A stretch of 64,000 bases of DNA from contig JBOHQX010000274.1 of assembly GCA_050732395.1 (NCBI GenBank), positions 14,996-78,995 of the forward strand, written 5' to 3'. The notes beneath the pieces were generated by a model, which worked only from the letters and a program-made list of their open reading frames with translations, did no database searches and had not been told where the DNA came from. The translations under genes were made by a program, and so were the position numbers. The DNA comes from JBIOXB01 sp050732395. GTDB taxonomy: Bacteria; Zhuqueibacterota; Zhuqueibacteria; Zhuqueibacterales; Zhuqueibacteraceae. This document shows positions 27,480 to 36,403 of this stretch, in pieces (positions within the stretch are counted from its first letter, which is position 1; the number at the start of each line of letters is the position of its first letter).

Positions 27480-28771
27480 ATATTCTTTTTTTGTCCACTG
27501 AAAATCCTTATCCGCCGGATCATGGCCATCATTTGCGCACGTATTACGTTTTGAAACGACTTGCGGAGGAACATCGCATTTATTTCGTGGCTTTTGCCAG
27601 GACCCCGAAAGAAGTGGAGCTGAAAACCGAGCTGGAGCGTTTCTGCGCTTCCGTGGACATTTTTTTGTTACCGCACGGCCGTTGGCGGCAACCTTTCACA
27701 ACTGCCGCGAGCCTTTTCGAACGCCTGCCTTACATGGTTGCGCGTTATCGTTCGCGTTCCGCGTTCGAACGAATCCGTTATCTCGTGTGGCGCCGCAACC
27801 TAGACCTCGTACACTTCGATTTGCCGCACCTCGCCGCGTATTTGCCGGCAGTCACGCGCTTGCCTAAGATTCTGACCAATCACAACGTCGAGTCCTTGCG
27901 CCTGGCCCGCTGGGCGCAGGTGGAAAAGAATCCGCTGTTGAAAGTCTTTCTCTACGCTCAGGCGCGGAAGCTGGCGCAGTTCGAAGCTGCGCTCTGTCCC
28001 CTATTCGAGCGTTGTGTAACGGTTTCTGATTCTGACAAAGAGGCTCTGGTGCGCCTGTGTGGACATGACAATTTCATTACCCTGCCCAATGGCGTGGATG
28101 TTGAATACTTTCGTCCCGGTGATACACAGCGGCTGGCACACGCGGGATTGGTGTGGACGGGCTCGATGCGCGGCGCCTACAATCGCGACGCCGTCGACTA
28201 TTTTTTGCGCGAAATTGCGCCACGCATTCGTGCGCGCCTGCCGCATACACCTATGACTTTTGTCGGCTCATCACCCACGCCCTTGCTCAAGCAATGCGCA
28301 CGTGAAAACCCCAATCTCCATTTCACGGGTTACGTGGAGGACGTGCGGCCATTCGTGGATCGCGCATTGGTCTTCATTGCGCCGCTGCGTAGCGGCAGCG
28401 GCACGAAAGTGAAAATCTTGAATGCGATGGCGCAGGCCAGGCCCGTGGTCACGACTTCCATCGGCGCCGAAGGCATTGCCGCTTCCGCGGACCAAGGCCA
28501 AATCGTTGCCGATGCGCCAGCGGAATTTGCCGAGCAAGTTCTCGGCCTGCTGCAAAATCCGGAACGCGCCGCCGCTTTGGGTGCGCGCGCGCGGCAGGTG
28601 ATCGAACAGCGCTATGCTTGGAAGGTGGTCATGGCAGGCATGAGCAGGATTTATGACGAGGCCGTGCAGGCATGGAAATTGAAAAGCATCCTACCGAAAA
28701 CGAACCAGGGAATACCATCGGCTGAAAACTCGCGATCTTCGAATCTTAACACCAAGCTAACCGCGCCATAA
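27476..28771 (+). CDS. GT4 glycosyltransferase, PEP-CTERM/EpsH1-associated type
   Basis: 431 residues, ATGA overlap with the deacetylase. ILFLSTENPYPPDHGHHLRTYYVLKRL at the start, LTNHNVESLRL in the middle and GSGTKVKILNAMAQARPVV (near 308) match the transferase subfamily (TIGR03087-like) found with exosortase-linked EPS loci. The C-terminal 35 residues are polar and unstructured. After it come 184 bases without a gene, then the ATPase. Confidence 0.85.
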   Translation: MNILFLSTENPYPPDHGHHLRTYYVLKRLAEEHRIYFVAFARTPKEVELKTELERFCASVDIFLLPHGRWRQPFTTAASLFERLPYMVARYRSRSAFERIRYLVWRRNLDLVHFDLPHLAAYLPAVTRLPKILTNHNVESLRLARWAQVEKNPLLKVFLYAQARKLAQFEAALCPLFERCVTVSDSDKEALVRLCGHDNFITLPNGVDVEYFRPGDTQRLAHAGLVWTGSMRGAYNRDAVDYFLREIAPRIRARLPHTPMTFVGSSPTPLLKQCARENPNLHFTGYVEDVRPFVDRALVFIAPLRSGSGTKVKILNAMAQARPVVTTSIGAEGIAASADQGQIVADAPAEFAEQVLGLLQNPERAAALGARARQVIEQRYAWKVVMAGMSRIYDEAVQAWKLKSILPKTNQGIPSAENSRSSNLNTKLTAP

Positions 28772-28955
28772 CCTGCATTTGGTTACCTGTGCCCGTAAAT
28801 ACCTTTGCTTGACCAGCCGGAAGGGTCGTTGCTTGGAACGTTTCTAAAGCCGTGTGTCATGGATATCGTGGCTACGGCCGTGCTGACGTCGCGAGATGTT
28901 CCGCCAATAACCGAGGATCACCGTGGATACTTTTGCCTTCCCGCAGAGGACAAAC

Positions 28956-30005
28956 ATGTGCTACGAATTTTATGGGCTTCAGGAAGCGCCTTTCACTCTC
29001 AATCCGGATCCGCGTTTTCTTTTTTTGAGTGAAAATCACAAAGGAGCATTGCTGCATCTGCAACACCGGCTGGCGCAAGGCGACGGGTTCATGGTTCTCC
29101 TCGGCGATGCGGGGACCGGCAAAACGACCATTCTGCGCACGCTGTTGCGGTCACTGTCCAATGACGTTCGCATCGCATTTATCACGCTCCGGATTCCGAG
29201 CTTTCGGGATTTGTTGATCAATTTGTGCCATGATTTTGGGCTCGACTATCATGGTGAAACGCCGGAATTATTGCTGGCGCTGGGAGACTTTTTGCGGCGG
29301 AATGCGCAGGAAGGGAAAAAAGCGCTGCTGATCCTTGACGAGTCGCATCATCTCAAGAACAAGCTATTGGAAGAGATCCGCTTGCTGTCGAACTATGAAA
29401 CCGATCAATCCAAACTGCTGCAAATTCTCTTTGCCGGGCAAACCGAACTGGAGAAACGCCTGCGCCGGCCAGAATTGAAGCAATTGCGCGAGCGGATCAC
29501 GTTGCAGTACGCACTACGGCCACTGCACCGCGAAGACACGATGCGATACATTCGCTGGCGGCTCCAGATCGCGGGTGCGCCGGAGCAGGAAAATATTTTT
29601 TCCCCGGAAGCCGTCGAAGCAATTTATGAATGCACCAACGGCGTGCCGCGTCTGATCAATAGAATGTGCGACAACGCCCTATTGCTGGGATACATGCTGC
29701 AAGCGCGAAGTATCAACGCGACGATCGTGCATAAAGCCGAATTGCGCAGTTCTTTTAACGATGAATCGACGAGGTTCGAGATCCGTGCGCCTGGGTGGGT
29801 GGGGCTCAGCCCGGCAAACGGCAAAAGCCAGCATGGCGCCAAGCGGCACTCGCTGCAAACGCGCTCCGGCGAGCTGGACGCAACGATCGAGGATCATCGC
29901 TCCGCCATTCTGGCCTCCGCCGGCGAGCCCGTGCGCAACGGCAAGTTCTTCATGGAAAAACTCTCCCAATTTCTGCGCAATCCTTTTAATTTTATCAAAG
30001 GTTGA
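28956..30005 (+). CDS. ExeA/GspA-like AAA ATPase, PEP-CTERM-locus type
   Basis: ATG 28956 is chosen for its AGAGGA ribosome site and family-like start (MCYEFYGLQEAPF). It codes for 349 residues. Walker A is GDAGTGKTT (50-58) and Walker B is LLILDESHH (near 125). The winged-helix C-terminal part has NGVPRLINRMCDNALLLGY. This matches the 'putative secretion ATPase, PEP-CTERM locus' subfamily (TIGR03015-like). No exosortase or PEP-CTERM protein is visible here, so its partner may lie elsewhere. The last about 80 residues are not part of the conserved core. Confidence 0.85.
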   Translation: MCYEFYGLQEAPFTLNPDPRFLFLSENHKGALLHLQHRLAQGDGFMVLLGDAGTGKTTILRTLLRSLSNDVRIAFITLRIPSFRDLLINLCHDFGLDYHGETPELLLALGDFLRRNAQEGKKALLILDESHHLKNKLLEEIRLLSNYETDQSKLLQILFAGQTELEKRLRRPELKQLRERITLQYALRPLHREDTMRYIRWRLQIAGAPEQENIFSPEAVEAIYECTNGVPRLINRMCDNALLLGYMLQARSINATIVHKAELRSSFNDESTRFEIRAPGWVGLSPANGKSQHGAKRHSLQTRSGELDATIEDHRSAILASAGEPVRNGKFFMEKLSQFLRNPFNFIKG

Positions 30006-30010
30006 TATAT

Positions 30011-31252
30011 ATGCTCAAAACGCTCATTCCGTTTCATCGTCCTTTGATCGATCAAAGCGATATCGACAACGTCCTGGCGTGCCTGCAATCCGGATGGTTA
30101 ACGACCGGGTCCCGCGCAAATGCGTTCGAAGAAAAATTTGCGGCTTACATCGGCGCACCACACGCCGTCGCGGTGAATTCGTGCACGGCTGCGATGCACC
30201 TTGCCCTGGCCGCGTTGGGCATTCAAGCCGGAGATGAAGTCATCACGTCGCCGATGACCTTCGTGGCAACGTGTGAAGCCATACAATATCTCGGCGCGCG
30301 CCCGGCTTTTATCGACGTGGAACCGGATACGCTCAATCTGGATCCCGCGCGATTGCCCGCCGCTTTGTCCGAACGCACCCGCGCCCTCGTTCCGGTGCAC
30401 ATGGCGGGACATCCGGCGGATCTACCGGCTCTCCTTGAGTTTGCCGAACGGCACAATCTAAAAGTGATGGAAGATGCAGCTCATGCTGTGGAAGCGGCCA
30501 TCATGCCGGCGTATGCCAACGGCGCGTTGCACCCCAGAGGCATTGGCAAGATCGGATCGATCAGCGCAGCCACGTGTTTCAGCTTTTATGCCACCAAAAA
30601 CGTCACTACGGCCGAGGGCGGCATGGTGACGTGCGCCGATGAGGCATTGGCCGCGCATATGCGCAGGCTGTCGTTGCACGGGCTCAGCCGCGACGCCTGG
30701 AAGCGCTATACCGCTTCCGGCTCGTGGTATTATGAGGTCATCGAGCAAGGTTACAAAAATAATCTCACCGACCTGGCCGCAGCATTGGGGCTGTCGCAGC
30801 TCGCGAAAACCGAAGCGATGTGGCAGCGCCGCGCGGAAATCGCAGCGCGCTACCATGCTGCCTTTGCCGAGCTGCCCGAACTGGAAATTCCAACCGCGCG
30901 CAAGCACGTGCGCCATGCTTGGCATTTGTACATTTTGAAACTTCATCTCAACAAGCTGGTTTGCGATCGCAATCAATTTTTCGAAGCCTTGCGCGCGCGC
31001 GGCATTTGCTGCTCCGTGCATTTTATTCCGCTGCACTTGATGCCGTTCTATCGCGAGCAGTACGGCTATCAACGCGGGGATTTCCCGGAAGCCGAACGGC
31101 AATTCGAGCGCATCGTCTCCCTGCCGCTCTATCCCGCGCTCACCGATGCCGAAGTTGATCGCGTCATTGCCAGCGTCCAGGAGGTGGTGTATGAGCATCG
31201 ACGTGCTCGTTTGGTGCAAGCACGGAGAGAACAATGCGAATTGCCTGGGTAG
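30011..31252 (+). CDS. DegT/DnrJ/EryC1 sugar aminotransferase
   Basis: 413 residues; a TTG three codons upstream is not needed. FHRPLIDQSDIDNVLACLQSG is the typical start. SFYATKN places the PLP-binding lysine at K196, and TAEGGMV follows as usual. The C-terminal FIPLHLMPFYREQYGY is the family's substrate-side segment. It transfers an amino group, usually from glutamate, to a 4-keto (or 3-keto) nucleotide sugar. With the dehydratase at 33225 and the formyltransferase next door it fits a 4-amino-4,6-dideoxy-sugar route. Confidence 0.92.
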   Translation: MLKTLIPFHRPLIDQSDIDNVLACLQSGWLTTGSRANAFEEKFAAYIGAPHAVAVNSCTAAMHLALAALGIQAGDEVITSPMTFVATCEAIQYLGARPAFIDVEPDTLNLDPARLPAALSERTRALVPVHMAGHPADLPALLEFAERHNLKVMEDAAHAVEAAIMPAYANGALHPRGIGKIGSISAATCFSFYATKNVTTAEGGMVTCADEALAAHMRRLSLHGLSRDAWKRYTASGSWYYEVIEQGYKNNLTDLAAALGLSQLAKTEAMWQRRAEIAARYHAAFAELPELEIPTARKHVRHAWHLYILKLHLNKLVCDRNQFFEALRARGICCSVHFIPLHLMPFYREQYGYQRGDFPEAERQFERIVSLPLYPALTDAEVDRVIASVQEVVYEHRRARLVQARREQCELPG

Positions 31253-32196
31253 GTTTTCATGCGGAAGGCCTTCCGGCTCTGGGCCGGCTCTTGCAGAACG
31301 GTGTCAGGCCAGCCGCGGTTATCACGCTACCGCCGAAGCTTGCCGAGAAGAAGAGTGGCGCAGAGGATTATTCCGAGCTCTGCCGTGAATTTGAAGTGCC
31401 GATTTATTTTGTGCGCAATATCAATGACAATGAAGCTGTGCAACTCTTGCAGCGCCTGTCGCTCGATGTCTTGTTTGTCATCGGGTGGACGCAAATCCTG
31501 CACGCACCAGCCTTGCGAACCGCCGCGCTCGGCGTCGTGGGGGCGCACGCTTCGTTGTTGCCGCGCCATCGCGGCCGCGCCCCCATCAATTGGGCTTTGA
31601 TCAAAGGCGAAACGCAGACCGGCAATTCTCTCATGTGGCTGGCAGAAAGCGTCGACGCCGGAGCGTTGATCGATCAAACCGTCATTCCGATCACACCATA
31701 CGATACGTGCGCGACGTTATACCAGCGCGTCGCGGAATCCAATCGCGACATGATTTGGGACTTGCTCATTCGCCTGCAAGCCGGGGAACGTCCGGGAACA
31801 CCGCAGGCGCATGCGCACGAGCCGCTATTACCCGGCCGCAAGCCCGAAGACGGCTTGATAAATTGGAGAAACGACAGCGCGCAGATTTATGATTTTATCC
31901 GTGCGCTCACGCGCCCATATCCCGGCGCTTTCAGTTGGTTGGAGAATGATCGCTGGCGCATTTGGAAAGCCGGGCTGTTGCCGGGAGCGGCATATCGCGA
32001 GGCGCGCGCCGGGGAAATTGTCGGCGCGATGATCAGCCCCGAAGAGGCAGCTTGCGGACTCGTGGCGGCGTGTTCCTCTGGAGCCATTGTTTTGCTCGAG
32101 CTTGAAAATGAAAGCGGTAAAATTCTCTCCGGCCGAAATTTGAGCGCGCGCGACTGGAGTGGGAAAACTTGGGGCAATACTTCGTTCTCTCGCTAG
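31234..32196 (+). CDS. Formyltransferase-family protein (sugar N-formyltransferase candidate)
   Basis: 320 residues, overlapping the aminotransferase by 19 bases. It has the fold of methionyl-tRNA formyltransferase / ArnA. SLLPRHRGRAPINWA (near 107-121) is the N10-formyl-THF site, with H105 and, further on, D141 (ESVDAGALI) of the catalytic triad. The triad Asn is replaced by Gly103. Similar Gly variants exist in sugar-formylating relatives as I recall them, so activity cannot be excluded. The coupling to an aminotransferase gene, not to def/fmt genes, supports a nucleotide-sugar substrate and not tRNA. Confidence 0.8.
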   Translation: MRIAWVGFHAEGLPALGRLLQNGVRPAAVITLPPKLAEKKSGAEDYSELCREFEVPIYFVRNINDNEAVQLLQRLSLDVLFVIGWTQILHAPALRTAALGVVGAHASLLPRHRGRAPINWALIKGETQTGNSLMWLAESVDAGALIDQTVIPITPYDTCATLYQRVAESNRDMIWDLLIRLQAGERPGTPQAHAHEPLLPGRKPEDGLINWRNDSAQIYDFIRALTRPYPGAFSWLENDRWRIWKAGLLPGAAYREARAGEIVGAMISPEEAACGLVAACSSGAIVLLELENESGKILSGRNLSARDWSGKTWGNTSFSR

Positions 32197-32377
32197 ATTT
32201 CCTGCTGCAACCTACCTGCTTATGCTCACGATTTAGCAGAATGCCGAAAAAGCCTCAGTTGCGTGCTTGGCGTCTTCGCGGTTAAGCATTCGGGGTTGCG
32301 CTCATCCGCGCCGAGGCCCTGAAGCAAACCGGTGTCAGTATGGAAGAGCAATCAAAACGTCCTGGCGAAGCCTTTGC

Positions 32378-33040
32378 ATGATCAAACGACTAGTGGAAAA
32401 ATTCTTGGCTGCGGTCGCCGTCATTTTGTTGTCGCCGATTTTTTTGTTGGCAGCCCTAGGTATTCGCCTCTCGAGCGCCGGGCCGGTGTTTTATTGCGCT
32501 CAGCGGATGGGGCGCAATCAACGCATTTTTACCATGTACAAATTCCGCACGATGCACGTACAAACGCGGCCGCAAAGCGCCATTACGGCCACGTACGATC
32601 CGCGCGTGTATCCTTTCGGCGCCTTGCTGCGCAAGCTCAAAATTGATGAGCTCCCACAACTCCTCAATATCTTGAAGGGTGAAATGTCGTTCGTCGGGCC
32701 GCGGCCCGAAGATCCGGCTATCGTGCGAAAACACTATTCACCGCTGCAATTGGAAACGTTGCAAGTACTGCCCGGTCTGGCCAGTCCCGGCAGCATTTAT
32801 AACTACACGCACATCGAAGCCCAGCTTGATACCGCTCATGCGGAAAGATCCTATTTGGAAAAACAACTCAAGCTCAAGCTCGCACTCGAGCTGGTTTACG
32901 TGCGCGAGGCCTCACTCTTTTACGACGCAAGGATCGTGCTGCGTACTTTGTTGGTGATTCTTGCTATTGCATTGGGCAAGCGCCGATTTGGCGACCCGCC
33001 AGAAATGGAAAAGGCGCAATTGCTCGCGCAAGGCTCCTGA
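32378..33040 (+). CDS. Initiating phosphoglycosyl transferase (bacterial sugar transferase)
   Basis: Start chosen at ATG 32378 (MIKRLVEKFLAAV); the open frame before it is not family-like. 220 residues, the short monotopic PglC-like form without the long N-terminal membrane domain of WcaJ. A reentrant hydrophobic helix (about 7-27) precedes MYKFRTM. The catalytic Asp-Glu pair is D90-E91 in KIDELPQLLNIL, followed by SFVGPRPEDP. It transfers a phospho-sugar from the UDP-sugar to undecaprenyl phosphate and so starts the repeat unit. It lies next to the dehydratase. Confidence 0.9.
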   Translation: MIKRLVEKFLAAVAVILLSPIFLLAALGIRLSSAGPVFYCAQRMGRNQRIFTMYKFRTMHVQTRPQSAITATYDPRVYPFGALLRKLKIDELPQLLNILKGEMSFVGPRPEDPAIVRKHYSPLQLETLQVLPGLASPGSIYNYTHIEAQLDTAHAERSYLEKQLKLKLALELVYVREASLFYDARIVLRTLLVILAIALGKRRFGDPPEMEKAQLLAQGS

Positions 33041-33224
33041 ATTCCCTGGTAGTGATTCAGTTACAGTGGCTTTCTATTGAGCACGCCCAACGATGAAAAA
33101 ATCGACCAGCGGATTCATAACAGTATCCGTTGGCCGCTTGCCATCGTTGGTGAAAAGAATCTTCAGAGTTTCATGCTAAGTTTCGTTCGCTAATCGACCC
33201 CAAAAAGGAGCGCACTCACACCCG

Positions 33225-35117
33225 ATGATAAACATAATCTGGATTGATCGCATACCGACGCTCGCCCGCCGCCTCATTATCCTGTTCTTCGACCTGACCA
33301 GCGTGAGCGCGTCGCTGGTGCTGGCATTTTCACTGCGTTTTGAAGGCAGGCTTTCCGCCGAAGAGACCAGACAGATGTGGCAGCTTCTTCTGCTGCTCGC
33401 GCCGTTGCGTATGTCGTTTCTGTACGGCTATGGTCTCTACCGCGGCATGTGGCGATACGCCAGCATTGATGATCTCATGACCATCATTCGTGCCGTTTCC
33501 TTGAGCGCGCTCATCAGCATTGCGTGCTATTGGTTCTTGTACGGCTTCGACGGCATGGCGCGCTCGGTGTTCATTATAGATTGGGCGCTGGCGGTGCTGC
33601 TGGTGGGCGGCTCGCGCTTTTTCGTGCGCGCAATGCTGGCCAATTCACCGCAGCTCAAAGGCGGCACGCGCGTTCTGATCGTGGGCGCGGGGGATACCGG
33701 TGAAAGCTTGTTGCGCGAAATCCTTTTCAAGCCCAGCGAGATCGACGTGATCGGCCTGGTGGATGACAATCCCTTGAAGCACCACATGCGCATCCACGGT
33801 GTGCCGGTGTTGGGCACGCACCATCATCTCGCGGTGCTGGTGAAGCGGCACAGCATCGCCGAGATTCTGATCGCCTTGCCCTCCGCCTCTGGTCCGGTGC
33901 TGCGCGAAATCGTCTCGCAGTGCCAGGAAGTCAAAGTGCGTTTTCGTCGCGTGCCGAGCGTCAAAGAACTGTTGGAGGGGAACGTTACGGTGAGCCATTT
34001 GCGTGAGGTTCAACTCGAAGACTTGCTGGGGCGCGCGCCCGTCAATTTGGACAACCAAAACCTCGCAGCGTTTTTGCAAGATAAGATCGTGATGGTCACC
34101 GGTGCCGGCGGATCGATCGGCTCAGAGCTGTGCCGGCAAATTGCCCATTGCAAGCCGCGCCTGCTGCTCATGATGGATCAAGCCGAAAACGGGCTTTATA
34201 GCGTCGACCAAGACTTTTTGAGAAGCAATACCGACGTCGAGCGCCGCTTGATTATCGCCGACGTTACCGATGCGCGCCGTTTGCAGGAGGTTTTCACCAA
34301 ATATCATCCGCAGTTGATTTTTCACGCGGCCGCGCACAAGCACGTTCCGATGATGGAGTTGAACAAGAAAGAAGCGCTTAAGAATAACGTGCTCGGTACG
34401 CGGTTGCTCGCCGAAACCGCGCAAGCATACGCCGCGCTCAAGATGGTGATGATTTCCACGGACAAAGCCGTGAATCCCACCTCCGTGATGGGCGCTTCAA
34501 AACGTTTGGCGGAAATGCTTCTGCAACGCCTCGCCCGCACGAGTCGCACCGCTTTTGTGACCGTGCGCTTTGGCAACGTCTTGGGTAGCGATGGCAGCGT
34601 TGTGCCTCTGTTCAAAAAACAGCTCACGGCCGGCGGGCCGCTCACGGTGACGCATCCTGACATCGAGCGTTATTTTATGACCATCCCCGAGGCGGTGCAG
34701 TTGGTTTTGCAGGCCGGCGCGATGGGGCAGGGCGGTGAAATTTTTGTGCTGGATATGGGCAAGCCGGTGAAAATCGTCGATCTCGCGCGCAATCTCATCA
34801 CGCTCGCCGGCTACAAGCCCGAAGACGTCGGCATCAAATTCGTCGGATTGCGGCCCGGTGAAAAGCTCTACGAAGAGTTGTGGCGCAGTGAAGAAAAAGT
34901 GCACCCCACGATGCACAGCAAAATCATGGTGGCGCAAACAGACGTCGCGTGGCCGGAGCTCAATGGCGCACTGGACGAGCTGATGCACGTTCTTCATCAC
35001 GGCGATGATGAAGCTACCGTCGAGCTGCTCCAGCGTTTGGTGCCGACTTTTCATCCTCCCGAACACAATCGAAGAGAAAAAGCACACCGACCATGCAGCG
35101 GCGCTTCTCCTGTGTAG
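33225..35117 (+). CDS. Membrane nucleotide-sugar 4,6-dehydratase, PglF/WbpM-like
   Basis: 630 residues. Four membrane segments (about 15-120) are followed by a first Rossmann part (RVLIVGAGDTGESLL). The SDR dehydratase domain has TGAGGSIGSE (near 292) for NAD. The catalytic region STDKAVNPTSVMGASK (near 411-426) shows the D-K and M-x-x-x-K pattern of the FlaA1/WbpM family, where Met replaces the usual Tyr. It converts UDP-GlcNAc to the 4-keto-6-deoxy sugar that the aminotransferase uses. AAAGGAG lies upstream. It is the last gene of the EPS locus and meets a minus-strand gene 26 bases later. Confidence 0.93.
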   Translation: MINIIWIDRIPTLARRLIILFFDLTSVSASLVLAFSLRFEGRLSAEETRQMWQLLLLLAPLRMSFLYGYGLYRGMWRYASIDDLMTIIRAVSLSALISIACYWFLYGFDGMARSVFIIDWALAVLLVGGSRFFVRAMLANSPQLKGGTRVLIVGAGDTGESLLREILFKPSEIDVIGLVDDNPLKHHMRIHGVPVLGTHHHLAVLVKRHSIAEILIALPSASGPVLREIVSQCQEVKVRFRRVPSVKELLEGNVTVSHLREVQLEDLLGRAPVNLDNQNLAAFLQDKIVMVTGAGGSIGSELCRQIAHCKPRLLLMMDQAENGLYSVDQDFLRSNTDVERRLIIADVTDARRLQEVFTKYHPQLIFHAAAHKHVPMMELNKKEALKNNVLGTRLLAETAQAYAALKMVMISTDKAVNPTSVMGASKRLAEMLLQRLARTSRTAFVTVRFGNVLGSDGSVVPLFKKQLTAGGPLTVTHPDIERYFMTIPEAVQLVLQAGAMGQGGEIFVLDMGKPVKIVDLARNLITLAGYKPEDVGIKFVGLRPGEKLYEELWRSEEKVHPTMHSKIMVAQTDVAWPELNGALDELMHVLHHGDDEATVELLQRLVPTFHPPEHNRREKAHRPCSGASPV

Positions 35118-35143
35118 CATTCTTTTGGAGCACTAAAGCGGCC

Positions 35144-35569
35144 TTACGCCTCCAGCTTGGCGTCCAGCGTAATCTGCGCCGTGAGCGCGCGCGAAATGAT
35201 GCAATTCGCTTTGGCGTCATTCGCCAACTCTTCGAATTTGTCGCGCGCGACGCCCGGAACTTTTCCGCTCAATTCCAAATGAATCGTGGTGACCGTCCAA
35301 TTGCCTTGCACTTGCTCAAGTGCCAAATTCGCACGCGTGCTCAGTTTTTCCGGCTTGAAACCCGCGCCGCTCAATTTCGCCGAAAGCGCCATGGTGAAGC
35401 AGCCCGCGTGCGCGGCAGCAATCAATTCCTCCGGATTGGTGCCCGCGCCGGATTCAAAGCGGCCGGAAAATGAGTACGGCGTTTCTTTCAGCACGCCGCT
35501 TTGCGAGGACAGCGTGCCCTTGCCTTCTTTCAAAGTACCTTGCCAAACGGCGGAAGCATATCGTTTCAT
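35144..35569 (-). CDS. OsmC-family peroxiredoxin-like protein
   Basis: ATG at 35569 with a strong GGAGGTG upstream; the longer open frame is not used. 141 residues, the normal OsmC length. The two redox cysteines are in AAAHAGCFTMALS (about 60) and KANCIISRAL (near the C-terminus). It begins with MKRYASAVWQGTLKEGKG, as OsmC does. It reduces organic hydroperoxides using a thiol, in the cytoplasm. It is convergent with the EPS locus. Confidence 0.92.
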   Translation of the reverse strand: MKRYASAVWQGTLKEGKGTLSSQSGVLKETPYSFSGRFESGAGTNPEELIAAAHAGCFTMALSAKLSGAGFKPEKLSTRANLALEQVQGNWTVTTIHLELSGKVPGVARDKFEELANDAKANCIISRALTAQITLDAKLEA

Positions 35570-35696
35570 AGCACACCTCCTGATGTTAGTGACAGTTTCG
35601 CATTCCCGGCGGACGTCAGTGGACATTCCACAAAATATGATGGATGAAACTACCGCCCGGGCGCTGTAAATCATATAGGCGATTATGAACCTTTCA

Positions 35697-36401
35697 TCAC
35701 CACGCAATAACTTTGCGGTCCCGCCAGAATTGCCCGGTCAGATTCTGCGGCGCCATGCTGGCGAGCCAGACAATCGTCTCAGCGCCTTTTTGCACGGAGC
35801 GCGGGGCATTGCCACCTCCCATATCGGTGCGCACCCATCCCGGGCAGACTGAGTTTACGGCAATGCCTTTGCTTTTCAGCGCAGCGGAGAGCTGCACAGT
35901 GACGGCATTCAACGCGGCTTTGGAAATGCTGTAGGCCGGAGCATAGGTGCCCATTTCGTTCAACGAACCCGCGCCGCTGGAAACGTTGATAATGCGGCCG
36001 CCCTGGCTTTTCATCAAGAGCGGAACGAACGCCTGCGCCAGCAGGAACGGCGCTATCGTATTCGTCATTAAAGTCTTTTGCAATACCGCTGCGCTGATTT
36101 CGAACACCGAGAGTTTTTCATCTTCCAAAATCGCGGCATTGTTCACGAGAGCGTCGAGACGGCCGGAGCGATTGGCAACGGCTTGGACGGCCTCTCGAAT
36201 GCTTTCTTCGCTCGTGACCTCGAGTTCTACAAAATCGATTTTCATGCCGTCCTTTAGCAATGAGGCCACTGCCCTTTCGCCAGCTTCACGATTGCGTGCG
36301 CCCAAGAATACGTGGAAACCCTCTTCCAGCAACTGCCGTGCAACTTCTAAGCCGATTCCGCGGTTGGCGCCTGTGATCAAAGCGGTTTTGGGTGTATTCA
36401 T
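35697..36401 (-). CDS. Short-chain dehydrogenase/reductase
   Basis: 234 residues. TGANRGIGLEVARQL is the glycine-rich NAD(P) site, NNAAIL follows, and the catalytic S-Y-K set is present (NVSSGAGS; Y-S-I-S-K in APAYSISKAALN). The family covers carbonyl reductases and similar enzymes; its length fits a classical SDR. It starts two bases after the stop of the VOC gene, so both are probably on one message. The substrate is unknown. Confidence 0.9.
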   Translation of the reverse strand: MNTPKTALITGANRGIGLEVARQLLEEGFHVFLGARNREAGERAVASLLKDGMKIDFVELEVTSEESIREAVQAVANRSGRLDALVNNAAILEDEKLSVFEISAAVLQKTLMTNTIAPFLLAQAFVPLLMKSQGGRIINVSSGAGSLNEMGTYAPAYSISKAALNAVTVQLSAALKSKGIAVNSVCPGWVRTDMGGGNAPRSVQKGAETIVWLASMAPQNLTGQFWRDRKVIAW

Positions 36402-36403
36402 CT

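Noticed and set aside
35118..35143. Bidirectional terminator between the convergent dehydratase and OsmC genes
   Set aside because: The 26-base gap shows no stem-loop with a T-run.
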